A DNA stretch of 64,000 nt from Gallalistipes aquisgranensis (GTDB lineage Bacteria > Bacteroidota > Bacteroidia > Bacteroidales > Rikenellaceae): the NCBI RefSeq assembly GCF_014982715.1, contig NZ_JADCJY010000001.1:1116001-1180000 (forward strand). Reading direction: 5' to 3'. Made by a program: the position numbers and the translations under genes. The first letter of the stretch is position 1. Each line of letters opens with the position of its first letter. Shown here one piece after another: positions 8,109 through 16,634 of the stretch. The notes beneath the pieces are model-generated. The model was not told the origin of the DNA. It did not search any database and was given only the letters and a program-made list of their open reading frames with translations.

Positions 8109-9881
8109 TTATTTCTTCACGACCCACACAGCGGTATCGTCCTTCACGTAACATTTCAGCGTGCCGGAAAAGCCCGTGGTGTGATCGGCAAAAAAATAGG
8201 TGGCATCTTCGTCGAAGCCCTCCCAGACATAAAGCGTGGAAAGGTTGTTCTCCTGACAGGATATTTTGCTCAGTCCCGAAATACCCGAAAAATCGAGCTC
8301 TCCCGAGAGGTTGCAGCCTTCGCACCGTATCTCCCAGACCTCGCCGAGGCGTTCGAACCGGAATTCGCTCATCTGCGGATTGTCGCTACAGAGTATACCG
8401 CGCAGACGCGTGCAGGCATTGACGTCGAGGGAAGAGAGATTGTTGTTTTTGATCTCCAGCCAGGCCAGATGAGGCTGATTGCTCAGATCTATACTCTCGA
8501 TGCGGTTGTCGTTGAGTTTCATGTACAGGTAATTGGGCGAGGTCGCCGTTCCCAACACAGCGGTACCCATGTTGATCCGGGAGATTTTGTTCTCCTGCCC
8601 GAGCAGATAGCAAAGTTTCGTATGGCTGAAATCGAGCTCTCCGATCTCGTTACGGGAACAGTTCAACCACCTCAGCTCCCGGGACTGCGTCAGATCGAGC
8701 ACTTCGAGACCGTTGTCCTCGCACCAGAGCGTGTCGATCTCGGGACACATCGTAATGTCCAGCGCACCGATCGGATTGTTGCTGCACACCAGAGTAGTCA
8801 GTTTGGTGTTGTTGCTCACATCGAGCGAAGTCAGCTCGTTACGCAGGCAACGCAGGTTGCGGAGTTCCTTGTTGGCACTCAGATCCAACTGTTTGAAGGC
8901 ACACATGTTGCCGTTGAAATACTCCAGTTTGGCATTGTTGCTCAGGTCGATTTCGCCGATGGAATTATACTTCTGAGTGGCCGTGCTCACGAAATAGGAC
9001 GAGTACGAAACATCAAGGTAACGGAGCTCCGGGTTTTGCGACACATCGAGATGGTCGAACCTGTTGTAATCGGCCCTCAGCCGCTCCAGTTTCGGATTTT
9101 TCGTAACATCCAATTCGGTCAGTGCGTTCCCCCCGCACTCCAGCGTCCGCAAGTCCGGACAGTTGGTGACATCCAGTTCGGAAATACCGCTGTTGTAATT
9201 GCAGTTCAGTACCTCCAGCCTGGTATTCTTCGAAACGTCGAGCGAAGAGATGCCATTGTTGTAGCAGACCAGTTCGCGCAAATCGGGACAATTGGTGACA
9301 TCCAGCGTCTTCAGGGAGTTGTATTCGCAGTACAACGTTTCGAGACCGGTGAAGAACTCGATCCCTTTCAGGGAGCTGAACCCTTTCATGGCAACGTTGA
9401 GATCGACGATCTTTTTCGCCTCCGAAGCCTGCAGCTTGCCATCCTCGTTCATGTCGTAGCTGAGCAGGATGAAGGTTTCGAACTTGCTGTCCTCGAAAAC
9501 CACGATGGCATCGGGGTCTTCGCCCGGATTCACCACCTGCAGGGTACACTGGGCCGAAACGGAGGCATCGTTCTGCAATTTGGCCGTGATGACGGTCGTC
9601 CCGACGGAAAGAGCGGTTACCAGACCGCTTGCATTCACCGTGGCGATCGACGGGTCTCCGCTCTCCCACAGAATAGCTGCCGACAGGGCCACCTCCTGCG
9701 GAGTGACCGTCGCCGTCAACTGCTTGGTCTGCCCAACCGTAGCGACCACCTCGTCATCCATGGCGATAGTGACGTTCAGTTCCAGATCCTCTTTCTGGCA
9801 GCCGGAGAACAATACGACCGAACAAGCCAGTGCTGTAAAGATTTTTTTCATGGAATGATACATTTGATTATTAGTATTCAC
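8109..9881 (-). CDS. Leucine-rich-repeat lipoprotein with Ig-like domain, B12-riboswitch operon
   Basis: A 590-residue lipoprotein with lipobox Cys20 (VLFSGC). Residues about 33-118 form a bacterial Ig-like (Big_2) domain (TVGQTKQLTATVTPQEV, WESGDPSIATVNASGLVTAL). After an EF-hand-like linker (SYDMNEDGKLQASEA) come about 13 leucine-rich repeats of the LDVTNCPDLRELVCYNN type, of 20-23 residues each. It is the second gene after a cobalamin riboswitch and follows a DUF5074 propeller lipoprotein after a 49-base gap. LRRs usually bind proteins. A role at the B12 uptake complex or in binding a B12 carrier protein is inference from position only. Confidence 0.85.
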   Translation of the reverse strand: MNTNNQMYHSMKKIFTALACSVVLFSGCQKEDLELNVTIAMDDEVVATVGQTKQLTATVTPQEVALSAAILWESGDPSIATVNASGLVTALSVGTTVITAKLQNDASVSAQCTLQVVNPGEDPDAIVVFEDSKFETFILLSYDMNEDGKLQASEAKKIVDLNVAMKGFSSLKGIEFFTGLETLYCEYNSLKTLDVTNCPDLRELVCYNNGISSLDVSKNTRLEVLNCNYNSGISELDVTNCPDLRTLECGGNALTELDVTKNPKLERLRADYNRFDHLDVSQNPELRYLDVSYSSYFVSTATQKYNSIGEIDLSNNAKLEYFNGNMCAFKQLDLSANKELRNLRCLRNELTSLDVSNNTKLTTLVCSNNPIGALDITMCPEIDTLWCEDNGLEVLDLTQSRELRWLNCSRNEIGELDFSHTKLCYLLGQENKISRINMGTAVLGTATSPNYLYMKLNDNRIESIDLSNQPHLAWLEIKNNNLSSLDVNACTRLRGILCSDNPQMSEFRFERLGEVWEIRCEGCNLSGELDFSGISGLSKISCQENNLSTLYVWEGFDEDATYFFADHTTGFSGTLKCYVKDDTAVWVVKK

Positions 9882-9930
9882 TTTTTCTTGCCGGGTTTGA
9901 TAAACGCCTTCCTGTCGGGAGCGGGCGTCT

Positions 9931-11313
9931 CTACCGCAGATCGATCACCGAACCGGCGCTGTAACCGTTTCCATTACACAATTTCGCCGAAGTTCCGGTG
10001 CTCAAATCGAAACGATAGAAAGCATACGAATAAGAGCCGAATCCGCCAAAAACGGTTTTGCGGTCATAACTCAAATCGAGCGTACCGGCAGAACCGAGAG
10101 ACTGACCGGTACTGATCATCGTCAACCTTTCCGCATTCAAATCGAACAGATAGACATTGGTTTTGGCTCCATACATAAATGAGTCCTTACCATAGAACAG
10201 CAACGCATTTTCACCGGGCAGATGACGCAGCCCCGAGCCGTCGGTGTACCCCATCGTATAAGCATTCAGCAGCGCACCCGACAACGGATACTCTTTTTCC
10301 ACGGCAAAAGTCGTCCCGTTCAGACGAACGATCTTGCCGGAAGAACCGGCCACGGCACTCATGCCGCTGAACTCGGCTCCTACCGCCACATAGATCTCGC
10401 CCTCGTTTCCGACAGTGAGACCCACCACATGACGGTTCTCCCCGAAAGCAGCAGAAACAGGTGTCACCGCATCGGTCTCCGGATCGACGGTGTACAAGCC
10501 TTCTGAGGTTGCACCCAACACCTTATCGCCCAGGCGACACATCAACTCGGGAATGTTTTTGGGAACGACCACATGCCGGACCACTTTCCTTTCCGTCAGG
10601 TCCACGACCTGAAAGCCTCCGATGGTTGCACTCTGGGCACAGATGATATAGGCTTTCCGGTCGTCCACCTTAAAGGTTCTGTAAATAGTTCCGCAGGAGG
10701 GAAACGTCTCTTTGTCTCCGCTGTTTCCCTTCTCAATCACTTTTTTGGCCTTCAAAGTCTGGGGATCGGCAATGACCAGAGGGTTATCTCCTCCCACCGT
10801 AACGTACAGATCATTTCCATACAATGCGGCCCCCTGATTGGCCGAAACACCACTGATCCGTTTGTCGCTTTCGAACGTAGAATAATCCTCGTTCAAGACG
10901 GTAATTCCTCCTTCGCCTCCGATCGCCAGCAGTTTTCCCCTGTAAGGACCGTTCACATTGATCGTAAAGGAAGTGTCGGCCGTCGTAGCGTACCGGCTGT
11001 TGGTCAGCGACACGGTCAGTGTGTAAGCACCGGACCACTTCGTATCGGAAAACCGACAGGAATTGCCGCTGGCCGAGGTTATTTCCTCGCCGTCCAGCGT
11101 CCATTTGTAAGAATCGGCATCTTCAGCGCTGAGGGTGATCGTCACCGGATCGCTGTCCACATCGAGATTGATTCCATTCGCAAGGCTCTGCCCATCGGAA
11201 AAAGCGATGCCCGTGATTTTCGGGACGAGCGTCCCCTCTTCATTCCCGCCCTCGTCCTTGCCGCAGGATACGAACACGGCCAAGGCCAACGCACAACAGA
11301 AAAAATTCTTCAT
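9931..11313 (-). CDS. DUF5074 beta-propeller lipoprotein, second B12-riboswitch operon
   Basis: A 460-residue lipoprotein with lipobox Cys17 (LAVFVSC). Residues about 30-125 look like an Ig/PKD-type fold (AEDADSYKWTLDGEEI, GAYTLTVSLTNSRYATTADTSFTINV). Residues about 130-460 form a propeller of the DUF5074/YncE type (GKLLAIGGEGGITVLNEDY, GNDLYVTVGGDNPLVIADP, KAYIICAQSATIGGFQVVDL). It resembles the BtuG-like protein at 4781-5896 but carries the extra N-terminal domain. It is the first gene after the minus-strand cobalamin riboswitch, so it is probably a surface corrinoid-binding accessory protein. The function is inferred. Confidence 0.85.
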   Translation of the reverse strand: MKNFFCCALALAVFVSCGKDEGGNEEGTLVPKITGIAFSDGQSLANGINLDVDSDPVTITLSAEDADSYKWTLDGEEITSASGNSCRFSDTKWSGAYTLTVSLTNSRYATTADTSFTINVNGPYRGKLLAIGGEGGITVLNEDYSTFESDKRISGVSANQGAALYGNDLYVTVGGDNPLVIADPQTLKAKKVIEKGNSGDKETFPSCGTIYRTFKVDDRKAYIICAQSATIGGFQVVDLTERKVVRHVVVPKNIPELMCRLGDKVLGATSEGLYTVDPETDAVTPVSAAFGENRHVVGLTVGNEGEIYVAVGAEFSGMSAVAGSSGKIVRLNGTTFAVEKEYPLSGALLNAYTMGYTDGSGLRHLPGENALLFYGKDSFMYGAKTNVYLFDLNAERLTMISTGQSLGSAGTLDLSYDRKTVFGGFGSYSYAFYRFDLSTGTSAKLCNGNGYSAGSVIDLR

Positions 11314-11437
11314 TTTGCTGTAAACTTTTAATTAATAAAAATTAAAAAACAATCAGATTTTACAGCAAGCCGAAGACAGGCATGGAAGTATGTTTTTCAC
11401 AGCCACCCGTAAACCGCAGGTCTGTAAAATCCGATGC

Positions 11438-11643
11438 AGGCAGGTCTTCTGACTCGTTCCTGTTTTAAAGCCTTCCCGGCAACAGCAATACCAGTGGCGT
11501 AATTTTAAAACTTTTTGACCCTGCCGCAGGGATTTCCCGAACGGCAAGGCAGGAACATACAGCAGCGGAAACTGTTGCCGATTCGCACGGCATTCCCTTT
11601 TAATCGAGCCGTCTCCGAAGAGACGGTTATCGAACCATTGCTG
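11438..11643 (-). ncRNA. Cobalamin riboswitch (second)
   Basis: Read on the minus strand, the leader contains TTAAAAGGGAATGCCGTGCG, AATCGGCAACAG, CCGCTGCTGT, GCCACTG and the B12 box AGTCAGAAGACCTGCC, in the canonical order. It precedes the propeller lipoprotein gene by about 125 bases. Its core is very close to the first riboswitch, but the peripheral stem CCGTCTCTTCGGAGACGG differs, so it is not a simple recent copy. Confidence 0.95.
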
Positions 11644-11646
11644 GCG

Positions 11647-11654
11647 CAAAGGTA
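11647..11654 (-). promoter_or_regulatory. Candidate -7 element for the second B12 transcript
   Basis: On the minus strand the octamer TACCTTTG matches TAnnTTTG and sits just upstream of the riboswitch 5' end. A TTG-like -33 is present only at a non-ideal distance, so the assignment is moderate. Confidence 0.5.
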
Positions 11655-11702
11655 ACATTTTGCGCCGAAATTATATACAACAAAACAAAAAAAGGCAGGT
11701 AT

Positions 11703-13112
11703 TTAAAATACCCGCCCCTGTTTGAGGTCTTCCACGAACCGGTCGATGCGCTGCATCTGCCGGGGAATGTCGATTCCCTGCGGACAGTGCGGATTGCATT
11801 GCCCGCAACCGATACAGTGGTCGGCCTGCCGCAGACGGGGCACCGAACGGTCGTACCCCACTAGGAATATCCGGCGGGCCCGCCGGTAGTTGGCATCCTG
11901 CGACGAGGAAGGCATATTCCCCTCGTTGATACACTTGTTGAAGTGAAGTAGGATTCCCGGAATGTCCAGCCCGTAGGGACAGGGCATACAGTATTTGCAG
12001 TCGTTGCAAGGAATAGTCGGATAACGCAGCAGAGCCTGAGCCGTCTCTTCGAGAAAAGCCTTGTCGTCGTCGGTCAGCTCCTCGAGCGGCGAATAGGTGC
12101 GCAGATTGTCCTGCAAATGTTCCATATAGGTCATACCGCTCAGCACCGTCAGCACTCCCGGAAACGAACCGGCGAACCGGAAAGCCCACGAAGCGACGCT
12201 CGCCTCGGGCCGGCGCTGACGAAGTTTGGCCGCGATATGGTCGTGCACGTTCGAAAGCCGTCCGCCCAGAAGCGGCTCCATGATGACGGCCGGAATACCC
12301 CGTTTCGCCAACTCCCCGTAAAGATATTCGGCATCCGTATTGCGTGCGTTGACCTCCTTGGCATGTTTCCAGTCCACGTAGTTGAGCTGGATCTGCACGA
12401 AGTCCCATTTATACCGGTCGTGCTGCGACAGCAGGTAATCGAACACGCGGATATCCCCGTGATAGGAGAAACCGAGGTTGCGGATACGCCCGGCCTCACG
12501 TTCCGCCAGCAGAAAATCGAGCATTCCGTTCTCCTCGTAACGGGATCGGAACGCCCCCATTCCGTCGCCTCCCATACCGATTCCGTGAAGCAGATAATAG
12601 TCCAGATAGTTCACCTGAAGCTCTTTCATGGAGTTGCGGTACATGGCCATCGACGCTTCCCGGCTCCAGGTGCTCGGAGCGAAATTCGACAGTTTAGTGG
12701 CGATGAAATATTTTTCACGCGGATAACGGCTCAGAGCGATACCCGTAGCCCTTTCGGATCGTCCCTTGCAATAGGCCGGCGACGTGTCGAAATAGTTCAC
12801 CCCGTGTCCGATGGCATAGTCCACCAACCGGTTGATCGTCTCCTGGTCGAGTTCGTCCGCACCGTCCTCTCCGCCGAGCGTCGGCCAGCGCATGCAGCCG
12901 TACCCTAAAAGCGACACCCGTTCCCCGGTTTTCGGATTGGTCCGGTAAGTCATCCGGTCGGTCGGGACCTCGCCCTGTACCGGCTGGCCACCCAATACGG
13001 GCGTGTTTTTCCCTCCGCAGCCGGCCAGCACCGCCGCCGAGGTGACCGCGGCTCCTGCTCCGATCCGGCGGAGAAATTCACGGCGATCTATCTTTTTGCC
13101 TTTCGTTTCCAT
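11703..13112 (-). CDS. Iron-sulfur aldo/keto reductase with Tat-like signal
   Basis: The start is set at METKGKKID because the N-terminal RREFLRRIGAGAA is a Tat-like twin-arginine signal followed by Cys (VLAGC); the frame extends further upstream but into the preceding gene. The body is an aldo/keto reductase TIM barrel with catalytic-type residues Asp and Tyr in VNYFDTSPAY, Lys in FIATKLS and His in YYLLHG. The C terminus adds ferredoxin motifs CNDCKYCMPCP and CIGCGQCNPHCPQG, so two Fe-S clusters are likely. It starts 13 bases after a polyferredoxin gene, its probable redox partner. The substrate is unknown. Confidence 0.88.
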   Translation of the reverse strand: METKGKKIDRREFLRRIGAGAAVTSAAVLAGCGGKNTPVLGGQPVQGEVPTDRMTYRTNPKTGERVSLLGYGCMRWPTLGGEDGADELDQETINRLVDYAIGHGVNYFDTSPAYCKGRSERATGIALSRYPREKYFIATKLSNFAPSTWSREASMAMYRNSMKELQVNYLDYYLLHGIGMGGDGMGAFRSRYEENGMLDFLLAEREAGRIRNLGFSYHGDIRVFDYLLSQHDRYKWDFVQIQLNYVDWKHAKEVNARNTDAEYLYGELAKRGIPAVIMEPLLGGRLSNVHDHIAAKLRQRRPEASVASWAFRFAGSFPGVLTVLSGMTYMEHLQDNLRTYSPLEELTDDDKAFLEETAQALLRYPTIPCNDCKYCMPCPYGLDIPGILLHFNKCINEGNMPSSSQDANYRRARRIFLVGYDRSVPRLRQADHCIGCGQCNPHCPQGIDIPRQMQRIDRFVEDLKQGRVF

Positions 13113-13125
13113 AGTGATTTCAAAT

Positions 13126-14631
13126 TTAGATCGTTCGGTGTTGTTCGTGCCCCTCCACATAGATGGCACTGAAGGGCCGGGCCGGGCAAAGGTTCTCGCA
13201 GGCACCGCAACCGATGCAGCGTTCGACGTTCACGGCCGGTATTTTCGGGGAGTTCTCCGCTTCGGGATCGGATGCGACCATCGTAATGGCTCCCGTGGGA
13301 CAATGGCGGGCACAATTTCCGCACTCCACACCGTCCGTCAGCGGCACGCAATTCCGACTTATCCAGACGGCATGCCCGATCTGAACGGACGATTTCTCAG
13401 CCAGGTCGGTGAGGCGGATCGCATCCGTCGGACACACCTCCGCACATTTCCCGCACTCCGGACGGCAATAACCGCGTTCGTAGGACATTTCGGGCTGCAT
13501 CAGGGTCTCCAGTCCGGCCGACGGTCTCAATACACCGGTAGGGCACACCGCAACGCAGAGCTGACAGCCCGTACAATGGGTTCGCATGTGGCGGAGCCCC
13601 TGGGCACCCGGCGGAACGATCGGGGTGGCACGGTTCGGAATCTGTTTGTCCAGGATAACGGCCAGGCCGCCATCCACTTTTTTCTCCTGAGCCCGGAGAG
13701 CTGCAGTACCGGCCAACAATCCCAAACCCGTAAGGAATCCCCTGCGGGCGGCATCCGTCTCCGACGTCTTCTCTCCGACTGCGGCGACTGGCTGCGGTTG
13801 CCGCTTCTTGAAACGGAAATCGTAACGGATAGCCCCGTGAGTACAGGTCTCAATGCAGTCCAGGCAGGTCACGCAGCGGCTGTAATCAATCCTATGGGCT
13901 TTGCCGTCGATACAGGAAGCCTTGCACGCACGGGAACACAAACCACAGGCATTACACCTCTGCGGGTCAATCTCCGGACGGAACAAGGAATAACGGGAAA
14001 GCAGTCCCAACACCGTACCTACCGGACAAATCGTATTGCAATAGGTCCGTCCCCCCCTCCAGGCCAAAAGGACCACCACGATGAACGTGACGGCCGCGAT
14101 CAGAAAGGTGGGCAGGCTCTTTAGCCATACATCCGTCGTGTAAAAGGCGTAACTACCTGCTCGTTCGGCGAGATAGGCCAGCAGATTGTTGCCCCATCCG
14201 TACAGCGGGGCGAACAGGTTCTGCACGATACGCCCGTAAGCGCTGTACGGCGCGAGCAGGGCCACGAACGACCCGACACCCGCCGCCACGGCACACACGA
14301 AAAGTGCCAGCACCCCGTAACGCAGCCAGGATTTGGCCGGAGAGTAGGAAAAACGGTATTTCTTCCGTTTCCGGCGTCCGCTGATCCATGAAACGACATC
14401 CTGGAAAACACCCAGCGGACAGATCACCGAACAATACACACGGCCGAACAGCAGGGTCAGCACCGCCAGCAGGGCGACGACCCCGACATTGAGCGCCAGC
14501 ACGGCCGGCAGAAACTGTATTTTCGCCAGCCACCCGAACCATGCATGAAACGTTCCCGTGAAGTCGAGAAACAGCAATGTGACGAACACGAAACAGACGA
14601 GAGCAAGGGTTATTCTTATTTTCCGCAACAT
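13126..14631 (-). CDS. NapH-like membrane ferredoxin fused to a Tat-type ferredoxin
   Basis: A 501-residue protein in two parts. Residues 1-about 270 have five hydrophobic helices, two CxxxCP loops (CSVICPLG, CNTICPVG) and two 4Fe-4S sites (CNACGLCSRAC, CVTCLDCIETC), as in NapH/NosR-type quinol-linked proteins. At about residue 297 a twin-arginine and hydrophobic stretch (ARRGFLTGLGLLAGTAA) begins a second module with four clusters (CTGCQLCVAVCP, CRPECGKCAEVCP, CGNCARHCP, CIGCGACENLCP), as in NapG/MauM. It probably passes electrons from menaquinol to periplasmic partners such as the reductase encoded next. Confidence 0.88.
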   Translation of the reverse strand: MLRKIRITLALVCFVFVTLLFLDFTGTFHAWFGWLAKIQFLPAVLALNVGVVALLAVLTLLFGRVYCSVICPLGVFQDVVSWISGRRKRKKYRFSYSPAKSWLRYGVLALFVCAVAAGVGSFVALLAPYSAYGRIVQNLFAPLYGWGNNLLAYLAERAGSYAFYTTDVWLKSLPTFLIAAVTFIVVVLLAWRGGRTYCNTICPVGTVLGLLSRYSLFRPEIDPQRCNACGLCSRACKASCIDGKAHRIDYSRCVTCLDCIETCTHGAIRYDFRFKKRQPQPVAAVGEKTSETDAARRGFLTGLGLLAGTAALRAQEKKVDGGLAVILDKQIPNRATPIVPPGAQGLRHMRTHCTGCQLCVAVCPTGVLRPSAGLETLMQPEMSYERGYCRPECGKCAEVCPTDAIRLTDLAEKSSVQIGHAVWISRNCVPLTDGVECGNCARHCPTGAITMVASDPEAENSPKIPAVNVERCIGCGACENLCPARPFSAIYVEGHEQHRTI

Positions 14632-14784
14632 AGATAGAAATTAGTGTGAACGTCCATATCCTTACATCGTTGCAAATATACCTAAAACTAGGTAAAAATT
14701 TGTACACGAATCACAGCTCATCTTACCAATATTACCGTTTTTCAGCGATTTTTTCCGTCCGGAAGGAGAGACCCGGCAAAACGA

Positions 14785-14812
14785 AGACACCCGATCATCC
14801 GATCGGGTGTCT
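14785..14812 (-). terminator. Terminator of tRNA-Glu
   Basis: A hairpin with 11-bp arms (AGACACCCGAT and ATCGGGTGTCT). On the minus strand it is followed by TCGTTTT, directly downstream of tRNA-Glu. Confidence 0.7.
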
Positions 14813-14817
14813 TTCCG

Positions 14818-14889
14818 TACTCGATAGGGGAATCGAACCCCTATTTGCAGAATGAGAATCTGCCGTCCTAACCGTTAGACGAATCGAGC
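14818..14889 (-). tRNA. tRNA-Glu (CTC)
   Basis: Minus-strand cloverleaf. The acceptor GCTCGAT pairs with ATCGAGT (one G-T), the D region is TCGTCTAACGGTTAGGAC, the anticodon stem GCAGA/TCTGC encloses loop TTCTCAT with anticodon CTC, and the T arm is AGGGG-TTCGATT-CCCCT. The CCA is not encoded. A TATCTTTG -7-like box lies about 15 bases upstream. Confidence 0.93.
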
Positions 14890-15042
14890 GATTAATTCGG
14901 TCGCAAAGATAGATAAAAAATATAAACCTGAAAAAAAATCGGCAAAAAAATACCCAACAAAATAGCAAGTCGCTGAATTACAAAAAAGTAGGGAGAAGCG
15001 AGTCCCCCTACCCTTTTGCAGATTCCAGCCCGGACAGTAACA

Positions 15043-15675
15043 TCAGAACGAAACACCGATCCGGAAACCGAAGTTGTTCAGATCATCGATCGAATAGATC
15101 CAGAGGTTGTCATGATTGGATGCATAACTGTAATAGACTGCCACGTGGAACCCGAACCGGTTGGCCGGCGAGGGGAATATATTGACGCCGAGTTCCGGCG
15201 ACAGATAGAATCCCCAGGTGTTCTCGTACGTCTTCAGAACGTAATAATAGGTGGAAATCCGGGTAAAATTGGGACCTATCTTCAAGCCCGCATAAGGCTG
15301 AAAAACGCTGTGCTTAAAGAAATTGTAGCGTCCGGAAACACCGAACGGCAGCTGGAACAGCGAATGTTGCTGGTCGGTGTTGACCGAAGAGTTGCGTCCC
15401 AGGTCCAGCGTCTGGCGGTCGATGTACTTGTTATTGGTGTGATAGGAAATGAATCCCCCGACCGTAATCGCAGGTGTGACGAAGGCGCCCCCTTCGAAGT
15501 TCATTCCCCAACCGGAGGATTTGTCGGCAAAACTCTTACCCAGCGGTACATTGTACTGCCAGTCGACGTTGAAGTAGCCGTCGGGAATGAGTTGGGCCTT
15601 CCCGGGCATAAAGGCGAGCACGAACAGTGCGGAGAGCAATGCCGTCTTAACGATCAGATATCTCATTGTTTTCAT
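15043..15675 (-). CDS. Outer-membrane beta-barrel protein
   Basis: About 210 residues. The start is taken at MKTMRYLIVK because it gives a clean signal peptide ending near GKAQ; in-frame Met codons 6 and 30 bases upstream are possible. The mature part has alternating aromatic beta strands (GYFNVDWQYNVPLG, SVFQPYAGLKIGPNFTRI, RFGFHVAVYYSY) and ends in FRIGVSF, a typical barrel C-terminal strand. It resembles small porin-fold proteins (OmpW/OmpX-like size). It is 34 bases after a DUF4136-like lipoprotein gene in the same orientation. Function unknown. Confidence 0.85.
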   Translation of the reverse strand: MKTMRYLIVKTALLSALFVLAFMPGKAQLIPDGYFNVDWQYNVPLGKSFADKSSGWGMNFEGGAFVTPAITVGGFISYHTNNKYIDRQTLDLGRNSSVNTDQQHSLFQLPFGVSGRYNFFKHSVFQPYAGLKIGPNFTRISTYYYVLKTYENTWGFYLSPELGVNIFPSPANRFGFHVAVYYSYASNHDNLWIYSIDDLNNFGFRIGVSF

Positions 15676-15709
15676 AATCATCGGATTTTTAGCTAAAGTA
15701 AACAATCGG

Positions 15710-16339
15710 TTATTTCTTCAGGTAGGGAGATTGCACAAACGCCTGATCGACAGCCTGCAAAGTCCGGTCCAGATTATAGCGGCCCGAGGAGCTGAGCAGT
15801 CCGCCGAGGAAAGCGTTCCACACCACAGGCAGCTTGTGACCGGCCCCCTGCTCCGCTTTCAGATCGACGGCTTCAGCCAGCATCGAACCGGAAGTGTAAC
15901 CGTAATAGACGGCATAGGGATAATACCAGCCATACCAGTTACCCCAGTAACCCGGAGCCCAGTAATAGGGGTAATAATACCACCAGTAGGGAGAGTCGTA
16001 CCCGACGTAATAGGTCACTTGTTTGACATAGCTAAGCTGGATACCCAGATCGGCCTGGTCTTTTTCCGTGACGCGCGTATAGCCGCGTCCGTCCATGCCG
16101 GCAACGAAGGCGTCGATGATCTCCTGAGCATCCTCGCCTTTCCAGTATTCGGCTTTGTTGCCGCTGCCGATCAGCAGGATGCTGTCGGGCAGCACATAGT
16201 TGGTAAAGGATGCGAAGTCCGCCTTGGCATCGTAGCTGGTGTAGACGAGGAAATCATTGTCCAGGTCATCCATGTCCGGGTCTTTCTGACACGAGGTGAT
16301 TGCAAACGCTGCAATGAACAGGTAAATGAATCTTTTCAT
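15710..16339 (-). CDS. DUF4136-family lipoprotein
   Basis: A 209-residue lipoprotein with signal peptide and lipobox Cys17 (AITSC). Features typical of DUF4136 are an N-terminal YDAKADFASFTNYVLPDS, a middle KDQADLGIQLSYVKQ, and a Tyr/Trp-rich stretch (about residues 105-150, YVGYDSPYWWYYYPYYW) before the C-terminal dimerising part. The cellular role is unknown; members are envelope lipoproteins common in Bacteroidota. It is first in a two-gene unit with the beta-barrel gene. Confidence 0.87.
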   Translation of the reverse strand: MKRFIYLFIAAFAITSCQKDPDMDDLDNDFLVYTSYDAKADFASFTNYVLPDSILLIGSGNKAEYWKGEDAQEIIDAFVAGMDGRGYTRVTEKDQADLGIQLSYVKQVTYYVGYDSPYWWYYYPYYWAPGYWGNWYGWYYPYAVYYGYTSGSMLAEAVDLKAEQGAGHKLPVVWNAFLGGLLSSSGRYNLDRTLQAVDQAFVQSPYLKK

Positions 16340-16580
16340 GTTCTTAACGATTAAAAGGTTTGGTAATTATATCCGCCCGGAGATGTCGCAAAATCCGGGC
16401 CGGGAAAGATTCCGGAGACTATCGGATCATTTTGCCAACCAATGTCTTACATATTCCGTTACGGACATTTTCTAACAAATCCGGACAACGAGCCGCCCGC
16501 AGGGGCCCGGAAGGACGATTTCCGGAAAAACGTCCCCCCGCAAAATTTGCCTTTTTCCCGTCTTTTCGAAACACCGTAAA

Positions 16581-16615
16581 GACGGGGCCACGATAATATC
16601 TATCGTGGCCCCGTC
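16581..16615. terminator. Strong hairpin terminator
   Basis: A perfect 15-bp hairpin (GACGGGGCCACGATA and its complement, loop ATATC) ends the minus-strand two-gene unit beginning at 17432. The T-tracts on either side are short. Confidence 0.75.
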
Positions 16616-16634
16616 CGATTTTCCTTACCCGGTA

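Noticed and set aside
7440-10115. Plus-strand open frame of 891 codons across btuB and the LRR gene
   Set aside because: It starts inside btuB and then mirrors the LRR repeats in antisense; no signal peptide or recognisable domain.
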